Positions 29,827 to 40,675 are shown, numbered from the stretch's first letter. The stretch: 64,000 nucleotides of DNA from Scheffersomyces stipitis CBS 6054 (GCF_000209165.1 NC_009042.1:1798001-1862000); one strand, 5' to 3'. Notes: generated from the sequence alone by a model not told the origin. Translations and numbers: made by a program.

Positions 29827-30981
29827 ATGCGTCCACCAGTGAACGTAATAGGGCCTCTGTCCCTTTCATTCTATGGGCGGATCTCGTTTTCCAATCGTAC
29901 TATGGTGCCATTGAGGTTTTCCAGGAACTTTCATCTCAACAAAACGACTATCAGAACCGTCAAGACATCCACCGTGGACTGGAAACCGATTATATCTACG
30001 AAGGGAAACTTGGCAACAATTGAGTATCAATCTAAGATGCCCTTGTTGAGAAAATTCTTCCTCGGCTTGATGATAGCTATGCCTGTTATTTCGTTTGTAT
30101 TAGGCTGTTGGCAAGTTAAGAGACTTCAGTGGAAGACAGCTTTGATATCCAAATGTGAGAACGCTTTGGCGCAACCACCCATTGAAGAAATTCCGGCCGA
30201 GCTCGATCCAGATGCTATTGTAGACTTTGAGTACCGTAGATTCAAATGTAAGGGACATTTTGACTACGATCAAGAGATATTCTTGGGTCCCAGAATCAGA
30301 GATGGCCAGTTAGGATATTTGGTTATCACTCCGTTCGTCAGAACTTCTGGCGGAAAGCCTATTTTGGTTGAAAGAGGCTGGATTCACAAAGATAAGGTAG
30401 TTCCAGAAACTAGAAAACATGGCTATTTGTCTCATTTGGCATTTCCTCAGGGTGAAATCGAAATCGAAGCCTTGTTCAGAGTGATGCCAGTTAAGTCGTA
30501 CTTACAATTTGACCACCAAGATGGAGCCAGACTCTTCAATGTTCATGATGTGCCGGAAATGGCCAAGCAGTCTGGCGCTTTACCTATTTATTGTCAGATG
30601 ATATATGATCTTAGAGACCATGTGGACTGGAAGGGCCCCGATGATGCCAAAAAACCTGCTAGCAAAAGTTCGTGGTTGAAGTCGCTTGCTTTTGCTCAGA
30701 AGCAAGAGCCACAGGACGATGCCCATTTCATCTCATCTCAGGCTGAATTCGATCACACTTTGGAATACCAAGATTTTGAATTCGTCAAGCAGGGTGTACC
30801 TATTGCACCCACACCCAAGTTGAAGTTCAGCAATAACCACTTGCAGTACCTTGTGACATGGTTTGGACTTTCAATTTGCAGCGCTGGACTTTTGATTTAC
30901 AGTTTTATGAAGAAGGGAAGATACCTGAGTGCTGAAAAAGTGATTGCTGAGAAGAGAAGACAGATGGGAAGAACATTCTAA
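29827..30981 (+). CDS. SHY1: Surf1-family cytochrome c oxidase assembly factor
   Basis: Shy1 (human SURF1) helps build and hemylate Cox1 during complex IV assembly in the mitochondrial inner membrane. The ATG start gives 384 aa (S. cerevisiae about 389). A basic, hydroxylated N-terminus suits a mitochondrial presequence. The first membrane span is about 78-95 (GLMIAMPVISFVLGCWQVKR), directly followed by the SURF1 signature QVKRLQWK. The intermembrane domain contains FEYRRFKCKGHFDY, EIFLGPR and ILVERGWI. A second span is at about 337-357 near the C-terminus (YLVTWFGLSICSAGLLIYS), followed by a basic matrix tail. Both membrane spans and the signature are intact. Confidence 0.95.
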   Translation: MRPPVNVIGPLSLSFYGRISFSNRTMVPLRFSRNFHLNKTTIRTVKTSTVDWKPIISTKGNLATIEYQSKMPLLRKFFLGLMIAMPVISFVLGCWQVKRLQWKTALISKCENALAQPPIEEIPAELDPDAIVDFEYRRFKCKGHFDYDQEIFLGPRIRDGQLGYLVITPFVRTSGGKPILVERGWIHKDKVVPETRKHGYLSHLAFPQGEIEIEALFRVMPVKSYLQFDHQDGARLFNVHDVPEMAKQSGALPIYCQMIYDLRDHVDWKGPDDAKKPASKSSWLKSLAFAQKQEPQDDAHFISSQAEFDHTLEYQDFEFVKQGVPIAPTPKLKFSNNHLQYLVTWFGLSICSAGLLIYSFMKKGRYLSAEKVIAEKRRQMGRTF

Positions 30982-31437
30982 CGGCTGTACATACGAGCAG
31001 AGACTTTGTAAATATTAATATGTGTATATGATGCTGTATAAGGCAATGTATTTGAAGGTAGATATGGTAATGTGCTGTTGTATTGTGTAACACTTTATGG
31101 TAGGGAGGAAGAAAGGGTAGAAAGTATTCAGCGTTGAAAATGTGTAAGATCCATATCGCAACCAAACCAACAAAGATAAGGTGTAAAGGTGTGGTGCAAG
31201 TAGTCTGCAATCTCTCTACTATTCAATTGCAGCTGTACTGTTAAAGAAATATTGTTGACATTTGTTACCCCGAAGAAACTTACTCTACTATTTGGAATTT
31301 AGAAATCCATATTTTTTTAAACTTTCTAGTTGTATCACTATGTAATAATGTAACTATATAGACGTTACTGATAATGATCATGATTAAATTACGACATCGT
31401 ATGACTACAATAATCCAATGCGAGAGTTTACTATCTT
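30982..31437. other. Convergent intergenic region SHY1/GET2
   Basis: This lies between convergent genes. It is AT-rich with TATATA and TAATAATG words suited to 3'-end formation on both strands. No gene was recognised. Confidence 0.55.
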
Positions 31438-32427
31438 TTAGTTCCCTAAAACACTATGAAGTCCAAAGAGAACAACTACAAGTGACAAGTCTCCTAACAA
31501 AACCGCAAGCAACTCGTAGTACCCAAGTAGACGAACAGCGATTGTCTTGAACTGCTGCAACTGTGGCAAGACCATGGATCCCATGTCGAGCAATTTGACT
31601 ACGAAATTGTTACTAGTAGCTGTGGAGAAAAAGCCTTCTTTAGTTCCAAGGAAATAGTAGCTGGCAATTATGACTACTTCAATTGTCGAGAACAAAGTGA
31701 AAAAGCTTCTAGCTGGCTCTACAGGGATCAACTCTCGGATGAATTGGTGTGAGGATGAAGCGAATGATATAGAATCGCCTATAATGTAAAAGTGGTAGAT
31801 GAAGTTGGCCAAAAGCGCAAAGTATCTCACAGCAAGGAAGCGGAACTTCCACACCTGGTGCCTATAAGTATTGTACTGGACCAATTGCTGTTGGTATTTA
31901 AATTCTTCGGGCTGGGCTGAAAATGGATCTTCCGAGAACGGCGTATTTGTTCCTGTTCCAGCTCCTGGTTGTGAAAACATCTTCATCATTTGAGCCAAAG
32001 GATCTTCACTTCCAGCACCATCAGTGCCATTTCCGGGCACTTGGCCGCCGAAAATCTTCTTGAACATCTCATCGATATCCTCAGAATTTGAAAGTGCTAC
32101 CGAATCATTGGAAGCATTAATCCCAGGGGTGTTGATAAACCCTTCAATGTCGTGGTGATCTGGATCTAAATCATGATCTACCTCATGACTGGCTGTGGCT
32201 GGGGGAGTGGCGAGTTTCGAAGGAACACTTCCAGTAGTAGTAGCAGTAGCTCCAGTAGGCTCCTGGTCCAAAACTGATTTGACAGAAGAAACATCTTTTA
32301 CAGAATTGCCCTGTGTAAGAATAGTATTCAATCTGGAGGTGGCATTTCCTTTGGCCATTTTAGCTGCTCTTCTTTCGCGCAAAATGCGCTTACGCTCTTC
32401 GGCTGATATCGAAGGCAGATCAGACAT
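31438..32427 (-). CDS. GET2: GET complex receptor subunit for tail-anchored proteins
   Basis: Get2 pairs with Get1 in the ER membrane as the receptor for the ATPase Get3, which delivers tail-anchored proteins. The open frame extends upstream from a TTG, but the first ATG is at 32427 (MSDLPSISAEE), giving 329 aa against about 285 in S. cerevisiae. The N-terminal Get3-binding helix is clear: a Ser residue, then the basic run RKRILRERRAAKMAKG at about 12-27. A long acidic linker follows. Three membrane segments occupy the last third (around LLANFIYHFYII, EVVIIASYYFL and LLAVLLGDLSLVVVLF). Confidence 0.92.
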   Translation of the reverse strand: MSDLPSISAEERKRILRERRAAKMAKGNATSRLNTILTQGNSVKDVSSVKSVLDQEPTGATATTTGSVPSKLATPPATASHEVDHDLDPDHHDIEGFINTPGINASNDSVALSNSEDIDEMFKKIFGGQVPGNGTDGAGSEDPLAQMMKMFSQPGAGTGTNTPFSEDPFSAQPEEFKYQQQLVQYNTYRHQVWKFRFLAVRYFALLANFIYHFYIIGDSISFASSSHQFIRELIPVEPARSFFTLFSTIEVVIIASYYFLGTKEGFFSTATSNNFVVKLLDMGSMVLPQLQQFKTIAVRLLGYYELLAVLLGDLSLVVVLFGLHSVLGN

Positions 32428-32674
32428 TCTTTTATATGCTTTAATGTGATCTTTTCGAATTGAAAAGTAGAATTTGAATGGAAAAGGAGAATTTAAATGA
32501 AGATACAAATGTCAAGGATTCTATATTCATATCCTAGACCAATTTTCATGATTGAATTGTTGCTCTCTCGGTCGTGCATATACCGAGTTCTCCATAGTTA
32601 AAGCAAGTCAGGCTATTTCCAATAATAAGAATTCATACAACTCTCTACCAAAGCAACATAAATGTGAGATTATG

Positions 32675-32692
32675 TATATATATATATATATA
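32675..32692. repeat. (TA)9 dinucleotide repeat
   Basis: Nine uninterrupted TA units in the noncoding gap upstream of GET2. Confidence 0.95.
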
Positions 32693-34645
32693 TGAGACAG
32701 GTTTCAATTGGTTGTACAAGGAGCCAAATACCTAGAATCGATAGTCTGGTGTTTTTTTATTTGCTCTAGCTCTACGTCTACCATCAAATTTTGCACCCAT
32801 TTCGCAGTTATAATGTCCTCTGCCATACTTAAGCACACCCGACTATTTTTCACCTAAAAGACTTGTTTCCACCTTCTAAACTGTATTGACCTATTCATAT
32901 TACATATTAGTATAGCATACACCATATCAAACTTGTTCGTAGATATTTTCAGCGAATTATGACTATTCTTAGTAAGTTGGCGCTACCTTGTCACCGAACT
33001 TTGTGATTTGTTAGGCAAGGAAATTTTGAAAAACCCCATTTGGGCCAAACCGTGCTTCGCCGTCATTCTGGGTGGACTAAAATCAGCCAATGGACTGACC
33101 GTAGGGACCCACCAAATTCACTCTACTCTAATAATAGGATTTCCCTTTGCATCTCCCACAGCGGAGAGAAGTAAGGTCCATCCCTTTTTAGGATAGAGCC
33201 CCTCAATAACCACTATATACCCTACAACACTATAGTTTTCGTGGAAACCTACGACCTGACCGCAACGATTTCAAAAGTCTTTTAGACCTGGAAAATCAAA
33301 GCAGCAACAGGCCTCTAAAGCTGGCCCCGAACGTCAAATACATATAGACCAGACTGCGACAATCAAATAGATCCTTAGTACACTAGCGTGAAGTGAATGT
33401 CAAATGACAAGCTTGAATCTATCCTAGCCACAACTCATTTCCAACATGGATCCTCATCCAAGGCTGACAATCCCTCATGAACATCCGAAGAATAGACGTG
33501 CCTTGTCTATTCGAAAAACTCCTCCTCCTTGAGTATCGAGCTACATCCAAGTGTTATTAGTGACTCAGTATCATTGGAAACTCTCAGAACTCTGAAAGAC
33601 AGAAGGCTATCCATACAACCAGTTTAACGTCAGAAGGTTTATTAGTTACTCTTGACTTTCCACTGGAGAATAGAGTTCCTGCGTGAATTTATTAATCTGT
33701 GGGCACTGTTTCCAAGAGAGACTGTTCACTAGTTATAACCATCACTGACACTAAGCGCCATTTGTGGAACGATTCTTTGTCTACAAAGCTTTAGTTTTCA
33801 AGTGAATTTGGGATGCTTGGCTGGCAAATGCTGCTGTATGGGGATAGGCTTGACAATGAATGGATGTACTTGGCGTCTGAGGGTATTAATTAAGGATGAC
33901 TTCAAGTCTTACCTAGGTCGGTCTCGGAACTATTAGGCAGTTTTAGGAATACTTTCTCATCTGAAGGAACCAGCTTTAGGACGTTAGGAAATTGAAGCAA
34001 AGCGGTGATAGCCTGATGCTGCTGCCTATGGGTTCTATGTAGTATAAACAATAAAACAATGCATATGGATATGGATATGAACTGTGACTTTGACAAGGTT
34101 GTTTGAATAAAAAGGAAAACAAAGAAAGATATAGGAAAGTAAATTTACAAATGCAATTAAGCGCTACAAATGGGTGCAAAAAGTTCCGGACCTCTTTCCC
34201 TTTTTTCCATACGTCGTTTAACACAAATTATTTATTTAAATATGAGGTCTTTATTATTTTATATACGTACTAGGTAGTAGCATTAAGAAACTGTTGTTGC
34301 AGTCACTATTGATCACGGCTTGTTTGGAACCAAGGCCTTCTACTCAGAAATTGATTGCAAAAATGTCGCCAGAGACATTGTCTCAACCTTCCCAGGTGCA
34401 GTATCAACCAAAAAGCAATTTTACCCCTATCTGTCCGGGTAACCTTTAGACATCCAAGTTTAATTCTACTAGCTGGAACAGGATGTTATTTTAATGAAAT
34501 ATTCACTATTTGTTAGCAACTTTTTCACGTTTCAGACGTTACACCATCGCTGGTATCTGACAGGCAGCAGAAAGTCATACCGCCGTCTTTTTTTCGACGA
34601 CCCGTCTTTATTAGCCTTTTTTCAGCATTTCACACTACAAATTTT

Positions 34646-34652
34646 GGTGGCA
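34646..34652 (+). promoter_or_regulatory. PACE-like GGTGGCA upstream of STS1
   Basis: TTTTGGTGGCACC shares the first seven bases of the Rpn4 site GGTGGCAAA used by proteasome genes. STS1 acts on proteasome localisation, so the site is plausible; one 7-base match is weak evidence. Confidence 0.25.
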
Positions 34653-34901
34653 CCAGCATACTTTTTTCCATAGTTAAGCGAATCCCAGTAGTGAAATTCT
34701 GGTATACCAAACATTCAAAGAACAGCAGTATATAAACAGAATATCAGCCCAAGGTAGTGAGCTATATTCGTAATCGGCATTGCTATTACGATATTTGAGT
34801 ATAATCCCTGATATAGTTGCCATACTGTTGATACTCGTACTATACGTACTACTTGAGAATTCAGATTATCTATAATTTTCACAGCACACTTCACATTTAT
34901 T

Positions 34902-35939
34902 ATGATGTCAGCAGGTTTCCAATGGGGGTCCAAGGCCACCTTACCAGAACAAGTCACATCCCGCATAGCTAACGAGATATCAGAACCACCTGCCAGTGTT
35001 CCCAGGTATACGCCAAAGGTTGAGAACCCACACAATAACAAGAAGAGAGTTCATGAAGAAGAAAACTCGACTCCAGCTCCATACAAGCCAAATTCTCACA
35101 GAAAGTTCCGTAGCATTAATCATGGTAGTAATAGTAGCAAGTTCAAGAAGTCTAAGACGCCCAAGATTTTGGGGCAGACTTTGCCGATTTCTCGTCTTAT
35201 AGAGGTATTGGATCATAAGCCGTTGCAGAACTTATTACTTGACTTGGTTAATATGCATCCGGAAATCGGCAATACAATCAACAAGTTGTCTCCCAAGCCT
35301 ACAGTGCACAATTCGATCAATTTGCTAAAGGAAAAATTTGACGATATCTTGAGCCATTTACCCTATAAGTGCGATGTAGAAAGTGACTATTCGTACTTAA
35401 GAGTCAAGCCTTATTTGACCGAGTTTTTGAATTGTCTTTCTGATTTCATTCTCAACTTCTTGCCTCCTATTGAAGTCAATATCGTCCATTCCTTAACGTT
35501 TTTGGACTTGATCACGTTTATGATACACGAGTTGCCCAATTTCACCAACAGCGAGTTCCAGTACACCAGGATGATGGCATATGAACAGATAGGAAACACT
35601 TGGCTCATAGTGTTATCGCAGAAAATACAGGGAGACATTGAAGGCGAGACATCTTCAACGCAGTCTCCTCCAGAAGATTCTGCCACTGAAAACTCCATCA
35701 AATTGGTGAAAGTTGTACAGCACTTGGGTTTAGTGGAAAAGTTATCTAAACATAACGAATTGGGACATGGAAAGTTCAAACTTGCTTTGGATTTGATCAA
35801 GTCAGAGATTGACCAGGTTGAGATGTTCAACCATGCATTGAGCGGTGCTCAGAATGGCGCTAACAGCGGTGGAGTTCTTGGAGATTTGATTACGGTAGAT
35901 TATTCTAATTTTTCTATTACGGCAAGAACGTCACATTAG
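34902..35939 (+). CDS. STS1: Nuclear proteasome tethering factor Sts1 (Cut8)
   Basis: Sts1/Cut8 tethers the 26S proteasome to the nucleus by binding karyopherin Srp1 and the proteasome. Two adjacent ATGs start the 345-aa frame (S. cerevisiae about 319). The N-terminal third is basic and disordered with NLS-like clusters (NNKKRVHEEE, KFKKSKTPK). A helical core from about 90 to 310 carries the Cut8 pattern: LPISRLIEVLDHKPLQNLL, then a six-helix bundle with a conserved hydrophobic FILNFLPPIE segment. The tail is Gly/Asn-rich. The family match is by recognised core motifs. Confidence 0.88.
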   Translation: MMSAGFQWGSKATLPEQVTSRIANEISEPPASVPRYTPKVENPHNNKKRVHEEENSTPAPYKPNSHRKFRSINHGSNSSKFKKSKTPKILGQTLPISRLIEVLDHKPLQNLLLDLVNMHPEIGNTINKLSPKPTVHNSINLLKEKFDDILSHLPYKCDVESDYSYLRVKPYLTEFLNCLSDFILNFLPPIEVNIVHSLTFLDLITFMIHELPNFTNSEFQYTRMMAYEQIGNTWLIVLSQKIQGDIEGETSSTQSPPEDSATENSIKLVKVVQHLGLVEKLSKHNELGHGKFKLALDLIKSEIDQVEMFNHALSGAQNGANSGGVLGDLITVDYSNFSITARTSH

Positions 35940-36234
35940 CTATTTATCTGGAGGTATTGACGGATCCGGTAATTCTTGTTAATATTGTGGTTTATAGTAT
36001 ATTAATGAAATGCATATCATATGATTATATCTAACTGAATAAGAGAAATGGCTGTGAAAAATGCGAAGTTCACAAATAGCGAATTCAATATGTCAGTTCA
36101 TAAGTCTTTCCCGATATTTTCAACTAATTGCACATAAACTTATCCACATATCCAATTATCTACTCACATCGTGAACGGAGGATAGTGGGAAATAGATTAA
36201 CTAGTTACTGTTGTAATAATTTTCCTTGGTCTGG

Positions 36235-37050
36235 ATGGAATTGGCAGACTTTCTTACTTGTTCGGGTACTATTGCCGATACACCCACTGCAACACAAGTT
36301 TCCAAAGATTTAGACTTAGTGAAAGCGGTTATTTGCTGGTTAGCAGAGTTTCCTGGTTCTCCCTATAATCCAGAGACAACTGTCCAGGAATTCGTAGAGG
36401 CTCATTCTTTGCTCAAGGTATTTGGCATATTCAATCAACACAGACCGTCAAATTTGCACCCAATTGTTTTCGACTTCAAAGACAAAAATAACCCCCAGTT
36501 GAGAGGCAGGCCCAAAGTCAAAGAAAACAAAAGCAGTGTGACTATAGGTAGATTGCTTCTCGAACAGATAGACACAATAGAAATGTTGGCCAATACCTTC
36601 TTGCTCAACACTGCTTATAACGGCTACGATGCCACCAAGGTGAATTTCAGTAAGGCAATTCTTTTCGGAAGCTTTCCTGCCATAGTGGACGTGGCAAAGT
36701 TCTTGATTAGATTAGGGACTACTTTGGCAGGTATCTCGTCTATTGCAATCAATGCAATTAACTTCTTGCAAGATAGAGACAGGCTAGCTCTACAAACATA
36801 TCTCAATTCTCAGTCATACTTTACAGGAACCCTTCAGTCACCGAACAGTAGCGCAACAGCCAATTCAGTCAATTCATCTACTCCTTACGTTCCCACTGGT
36901 GATCCCAGGAAAATAGCTACGATTGCTAGGGCCAATGCATTGATCCAGTCGTTGCATTGGGAAATATCTGTGCTAGATGAAATCATCTACAGCTCTATGA
37001 AAAAGCTCCACGAAATACCAGCAAAGACGAAAGTGAAAACAGAAAAATGA
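36235..37050 (+). CDS. Unrecognised 271-aa protein
   Basis: I do not recognise this gene. The frame is open from a TTG, but the first ATG is at 36235 (MELADFL), giving 271 aa. It looks genuinely coding: it is long, has balanced composition and uses the same codon preferences as its neighbours. The N-terminal 60 residues appear helical (LVKAVICWLAEFPGSPYN). A charged centre contains RGRPKVKENKSS. A moderately hydrophobic helical part lies at about 125-170 (SFPAIVDVAKFLIRLG). A Ser/Asn/Thr linker at about 195-220 precedes a final helix and basic tail (KTKVKTEK). No signal peptide or certain membrane span is visible. It follows STS1 by 295 bp and converges on UTP7 with a gap of 111 bp. Confidence 0.75.
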   Translation: MELADFLTCSGTIADTPTATQVSKDLDLVKAVICWLAEFPGSPYNPETTVQEFVEAHSLLKVFGIFNQHRPSNLHPIVFDFKDKNNPQLRGRPKVKENKSSVTIGRLLLEQIDTIEMLANTFLLNTAYNGYDATKVNFSKAILFGSFPAIVDVAKFLIRLGTTLAGISSIAINAINFLQDRDRLALQTYLNSQSYFTGTLQSPNSSATANSVNSSTPYVPTGDPRKIATIARANALIQSLHWEISVLDEIIYSSMKKLHEIPAKTKVKTEK

Positions 37051-37161
37051 AATGACATTACAAATATATTTGTATATATTGAACCACGGAATTTGAATAA
37101 TGTACACTCGTATATATATAATTACTTATATATATGCATATATGCTAATGATAACAAAAAT

Positions 37162-38742
37162 CTACTTGAATCTTGCCAAAGCTGGGCCCAAAAGGTCCTT
37201 CTCTTCAGGAATACCCTTGAACTCTCTGTGTCGTCTCTGTCTAGCTTCCTTCTCCGTCTTCAAGTTCTTTTCGATTCTCAACTTTCTCTGGTCAATAACA
37301 TTCTGTGCCTTCTTTCTCAAGTGTCTTCTCAAGGCCGAGTTCTTACCTCTGACATCTGGTCTGATTTCCATTTTTTCCGATTTCTCTTTGTCGGCATCTA
37401 GCTCTTCGATTTGACCAGGCTTCAACCGTATGCTGTTGGCTCTCTTGTCTACTGTTCCAATAACATTAGGATCAAGTGAGATGGTGTCAGGTGACAACTT
37501 GTTGATAAGTGATCTGACTTCCAGCTCTTGCCTCTGTTTAGCAGTCTCGTATGGGTTCAACTCCAAGGCATCGAAGTTGGCTTCACCCGAGCCTGGAATG
37601 ATCAACGAACTAAATCCGTTCTGATGACCCACACCCAAGATATCTTCAAAGGGCACGAACTTCACCTTCTCCGTCTTGGAACCCGGAATCAAATGCGTCA
37701 TATATGGATCAGATTGCTTTGATTTGAAAACGTCCTTCCACACGGTTACATGTGGTCCCCAGCCAATGGAAAGCAAGCCAGTATCGGATATGTCCAACGA
37801 AGAAGCTGGTGTAGGTGTGAAGTAGTGGTCGAGTTCTTTGAACTTACGCAAGTCCCAGATCTTCAACGTCTTGTCGGCTCCACTCACAGCCATATACTTG
37901 CCTTCTCTGTCTATAGCCACGTCTCTGACTGGCCCTCTACACGAAAGCATCTTGGCTAGAGGCGAAGCCATGTTGGGAGCCCATAAGGAAACAGTACCAT
38001 TTCCATGGCCCAAGTGCATCACAGCGTTCCATGGGTTTTGTTTCATAGCCTGGGTAGGTCCAAGCTTGGTTCGGAATTCAGAGACCAAGTCTCCAGTAGA
38101 CACATCGTGGAACTTCAAGAAGCCAGTGTTCCCTGCAGTAGCCAAGAGGAAGTGGTACGGCAAGAAGTCCAATAATGTCGAATCTATATGCTGTTTTAAA
38201 CGGTGCAACTCTGTGCCTTGTTTGTCGTAGATAAAGGTATACTTCTTCTGGGCCACGGCAAAGTACTGGTCGTTGTGCAAATACTTTACAGCATGTACGG
38301 TCTCATTCAAGTGTAACTCACAATCCAAAGTTCCTTTTCTCCAGTCAAAAGAGGCTATATGACCTTTCTTTCCACCTATCAACAAGTCTCTGCCATTCCT
38401 CGTGTAGTCTACGGTGTAAGGGCCTAGTTGTGGAAGCTTGAGCTCGAACTTCTTGTTGACTGTACTCTCATCTAATACCTCTGTGATTTCATCTTGTTTG
38501 AATTTGAAGGTTTTTTCCATTGGTCCATCTGCTTCTAAAAACCCGACCTCTTCTTGTAAAAGCAACTCGGTTCCTGCTGCAGACCTCATGGCTTCTTTAT
38601 GCTGTTGATCCAACTTCTTGAGACCAGCATTGAGCTTCTTGTCTTTGGAGTAGTGAGCTCTTCTCTGCTCCTTGTTGTAACCACGGGAGTACTTCTCCGT
38701 TCCGGGTCGGGGGTGCGATCCCATTTTTCCTGCTACAGCCAT
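37162..38742 (-). CDS. UTP7: U3 snoRNP / SSU processome WD-repeat protein Utp7
   Basis: Utp7 (human WDR46) is a nucleolar WD40 component of the small-subunit processome needed for early 18S rRNA processing. The ATG at 38742 gives 526 aa (S. cerevisiae about 554). A basic N-terminus (SRGYNKEQRRAHYSKDKKL) precedes a seven-blade propeller at about 90-395, with repeats such as YMAVSGADKTLKIWDLRKFK. The C-terminal BING4-like region follows: GSGEANFDALELNPYET, then a lysine/arginine-rich tail (RGKNSALRRHLRKKAQNV). The block VGHQNGFSSLIIPGSGEAN is characteristic. It is divergent from URA9. Confidence 0.93.
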   Translation of the reverse strand: MAVAGKMGSHPRPGTEKYSRGYNKEQRRAHYSKDKKLNAGLKKLDQQHKEAMRSAAGTELLLQEEVGFLEADGPMEKTFKFKQDEITEVLDESTVNKKFELKLPQLGPYTVDYTRNGRDLLIGGKKGHIASFDWRKGTLDCELHLNETVHAVKYLHNDQYFAVAQKKYTFIYDKQGTELHRLKQHIDSTLLDFLPYHFLLATAGNTGFLKFHDVSTGDLVSEFRTKLGPTQAMKQNPWNAVMHLGHGNGTVSLWAPNMASPLAKMLSCRGPVRDVAIDREGKYMAVSGADKTLKIWDLRKFKELDHYFTPTPASSLDISDTGLLSIGWGPHVTVWKDVFKSKQSDPYMTHLIPGSKTEKVKFVPFEDILGVGHQNGFSSLIIPGSGEANFDALELNPYETAKQRQELEVRSLINKLSPDTISLDPNVIGTVDKRANSIRLKPGQIEELDADKEKSEKMEIRPDVRGKNSALRRHLRKKAQNVIDQRKLRIEKNLKTEKEARQRRHREFKGIPEEKDLLGPALARFK

Positions 38743-39337
38743 ACTTTTCTATGCAATGTATAAGTTGACTACTTCCAGGTTTTGTATAGTTTCTAGAGGT
38801 TTCTTGTAGATTTAGTAGCTAGTCTTCATACTAAACATTTTTCTGTCCATCTCTTCTCACCTGTACACAAGCAAATAATTTTAACTACAGCTCCACAAAG
38901 AAAATTCGCACCCAACCATATAAGTAGAAAGAGAATTCTTCAGCTTATATGAAAAATACATGAAAGGTAGCTCTCAGAATTAACTTCACTTTCTGAAACT
39001 TCAAATCTCATTCCTCTTTTTCCTTAAATTTTCAGACATTTCAATTGTTTTTCGAATTTTTGTTCATGTCTCTATCTATGCGCAACTGCTTACTCTCTGT
39101 CTACGTCATGTGACTATATACAATACTCGATGGTTATCAGCTGTTGTGAGCCAACCAAGCTCCATGACTTTTCACTTTTTGTTTTGCCAATTGTTTCGCT
39201 GTGGTTTCAACTTTCTTTCTATTCAAAGCTTCTCTTGCGACGCTTACTAGTCTGGATCCACTTGGCTGAAGCTATTTCCAATATCCTATTGTAAAAAGGG
39301 TAGCCGAAGAGTGAAAAATCTGAAAATTGAACCTACC
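38743..39337. promoter_or_regulatory. Divergent promoter UTP7/URA9
   Basis: This 595-bp region is T-rich towards URA9 and has a GTCATGTGAC word near 39105-39115. No clear PAC element was found near UTP7. No RNA gene was recognised. Confidence 0.4.
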
Positions 39338-40675
39338 ATGAAGTCGTTCTTTTCACCCAGAGTCTTACAGACGTCTCGAATTTTGGCTAAAAGAGCTGCC
39401 GGTCATTCTTCTCGCCCAACCGTCTTAAAGGCTGGATTTTTGCCTACTCCCGTGGTTTTAGCCTTGGGTTTGACTGGTGCTGCTGTGGGAGGCTACTACT
39501 TTTTCGATGCTCGTTCTGCCTTTCACGAGTACGTTTTGTGCCCCCTTATTAGAACCTTTACTGACGGGGAACAGGGCCACAAGTTGGGTATCTTGTTTAT
39601 GAAGTTGGGTGTATCTCCTAGATTGTACAACGAATACAACACTGATCAAACTGATATCTTGGGTGTCAACGTGTTTGGCACAAGATTGAGAACTCCCATT
39701 GGCTTAGCTGCCGGCTTGGACAAGGACGGTGAAGCCATTGAAGCTTTGTTCAACTCCGGATTTTCTTACGTCGAAATTGGATCTATCACTCCATTGCCCC
39801 AACCAGGTAACCCCCAACCCAGATTCTTCAGGTTGCCCAGAGACGATGCTGTGATCAATAGATACGGCTTCAACTCTACGGGCCACTTCAATGTGCTCGC
39901 CAACTTGAAAATTAGATTCAATAAGTTGTTGAACCTGTTTGAAACTAGTCATTCGGCTGAAATCTCACCTCCTTCCAACGCCTTTAGGGATGGAAAGTTG
40001 CTTGGAATCAACTTGGGCAAGAACAAGACTGGAGACGAAGTGGAAGACTACGTTAAGGGTGTCAACAGATTAGGTCCCTACGCTGATGTTTTGGTGGTTA
40101 ATGTTTCTTCTCCCAACACTCCTGGTTTGAGAGACTTGCAAAACGAAAAGAAGTTGACTCATCTTTTGACTAGTGTAGTCAAAGAAAGAAATGTCTTAGG
40201 AACCAATTTGTTGGGCAAGAAGCCTCCCGTGTTAGTTAAGGTAGCTCCAGATTTGACAGAGCCAGAAATTGAATCAATCGCCAACTCAGCTAAGGACGCA
40301 AAAGTCGACGGGATTATTATCTCCAACACCACCATACAAAGACCAGCAGAACTGATGTTGACAACTGATAAGGAATTGATCAATCAGACTGGAGGTTTGT
40401 CTGGAAAGCCTTTGAAGCCTTTCTCGTTGAAGGCGTTGCGAATTTTGAGAAAGTACACTAAGGACTCTGACTTGGTTTTGATTGGCTGTGGCGGTATTTC
40501 CAGTGGTAAGGATGCTCTCGAGTTCGGTAAAGCTGGTGCTACCTTTATCCAGTTCTACACTTCTTTTGCCTACAAGGGTCCAGGCTTGCCAGCCAAGATC
40601 AGAGACGAACTCGCAGATGAGTTGAAGAAGGAAGGGAAGACCTGGGAGCAGATTATCGGGGAAGACGACAAATAA
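39338..40675 (+). CDS. URA9: Mitochondrial class 2 dihydroorotate dehydrogenase
   Basis: This enzyme oxidises dihydroorotate to orotate in pyrimidine synthesis and passes electrons to ubiquinone in the inner mitochondrial membrane. The first ATG is at 39338, giving 445 aa; the frame is open from a GTG upstream. The N-terminus is basic (presequence), followed by a single membrane anchor at about 38-57 ([18 protein letters not shown]). The barrel carries the family blocks [36 protein letters not shown] (the catalytic Ser of class 2), [10 protein letters not shown] and [11 protein letters not shown]. The class 2 form distinguishes this organism from S. cerevisiae, which has the cytosolic, fumarate-linked Ura1; CTG-clade yeasts carry URA9. 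Confidence 0.95.
   Translation: MKSFFSPRVLQTSRILAKRAAGHSSRPTVLKAGFLPTPVVLALGLTGAAVGGYYFFDARSAFHEYVLCPLIRTFTDGEQGHKLGILFMKLGVSPRLYNEYNTDQTDILGVNVFGTRLRTPIGLAAGLDKDGEAIEALFNSGFSYVEIGSITPLPQPGNPQPRFFRLPRDDAVINRYGFNSTGHFNVLANLKIRFNKLLNLFETSHSAEISPPSNAFRDGKLLGINLGKNKTGDEVEDYVKGVNRLGPYADVLVVNVSSPNTPGLRDLQNEKKLTHLLTSVVKERNVLGTNLLGKKPPVLVKVAPDLTEPEIESIANSAKDAKVDGIIISNTTIQRPAELMLTTDKELINQTGGLSGKPLKPFSLKALRILRKYTKDSDLVLIGCGGISSGKDALEFGKAGATFIQFYTSFAYKGPGLPAKIRDELADELKKEGKTWEQIIGEDDK

Larger units (their letters stand above)
32428..34901. other. Gene-poor region between GET2 and STS1 (2.5 kb)
   Basis: Divergent promoters of GET2 and STS1 bound this stretch. No frame above about 82 codons is open, and none resembles a known family. 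A (TA)9 repeat lies at 32675-32692. A GGTGGCA word at 34646, about 250 bp before STS1, resembles the Rpn4 proteasome element. No tRNA or snRNA signature was found by eye. Confidence 0.55.

Noticed and set aside
37100..37115. TCGTATA followed by a TA run as a sterol element
   Set aside because: It lies between two convergent gene ends, where no promoter is expected; a chance match in AT-rich DNA.
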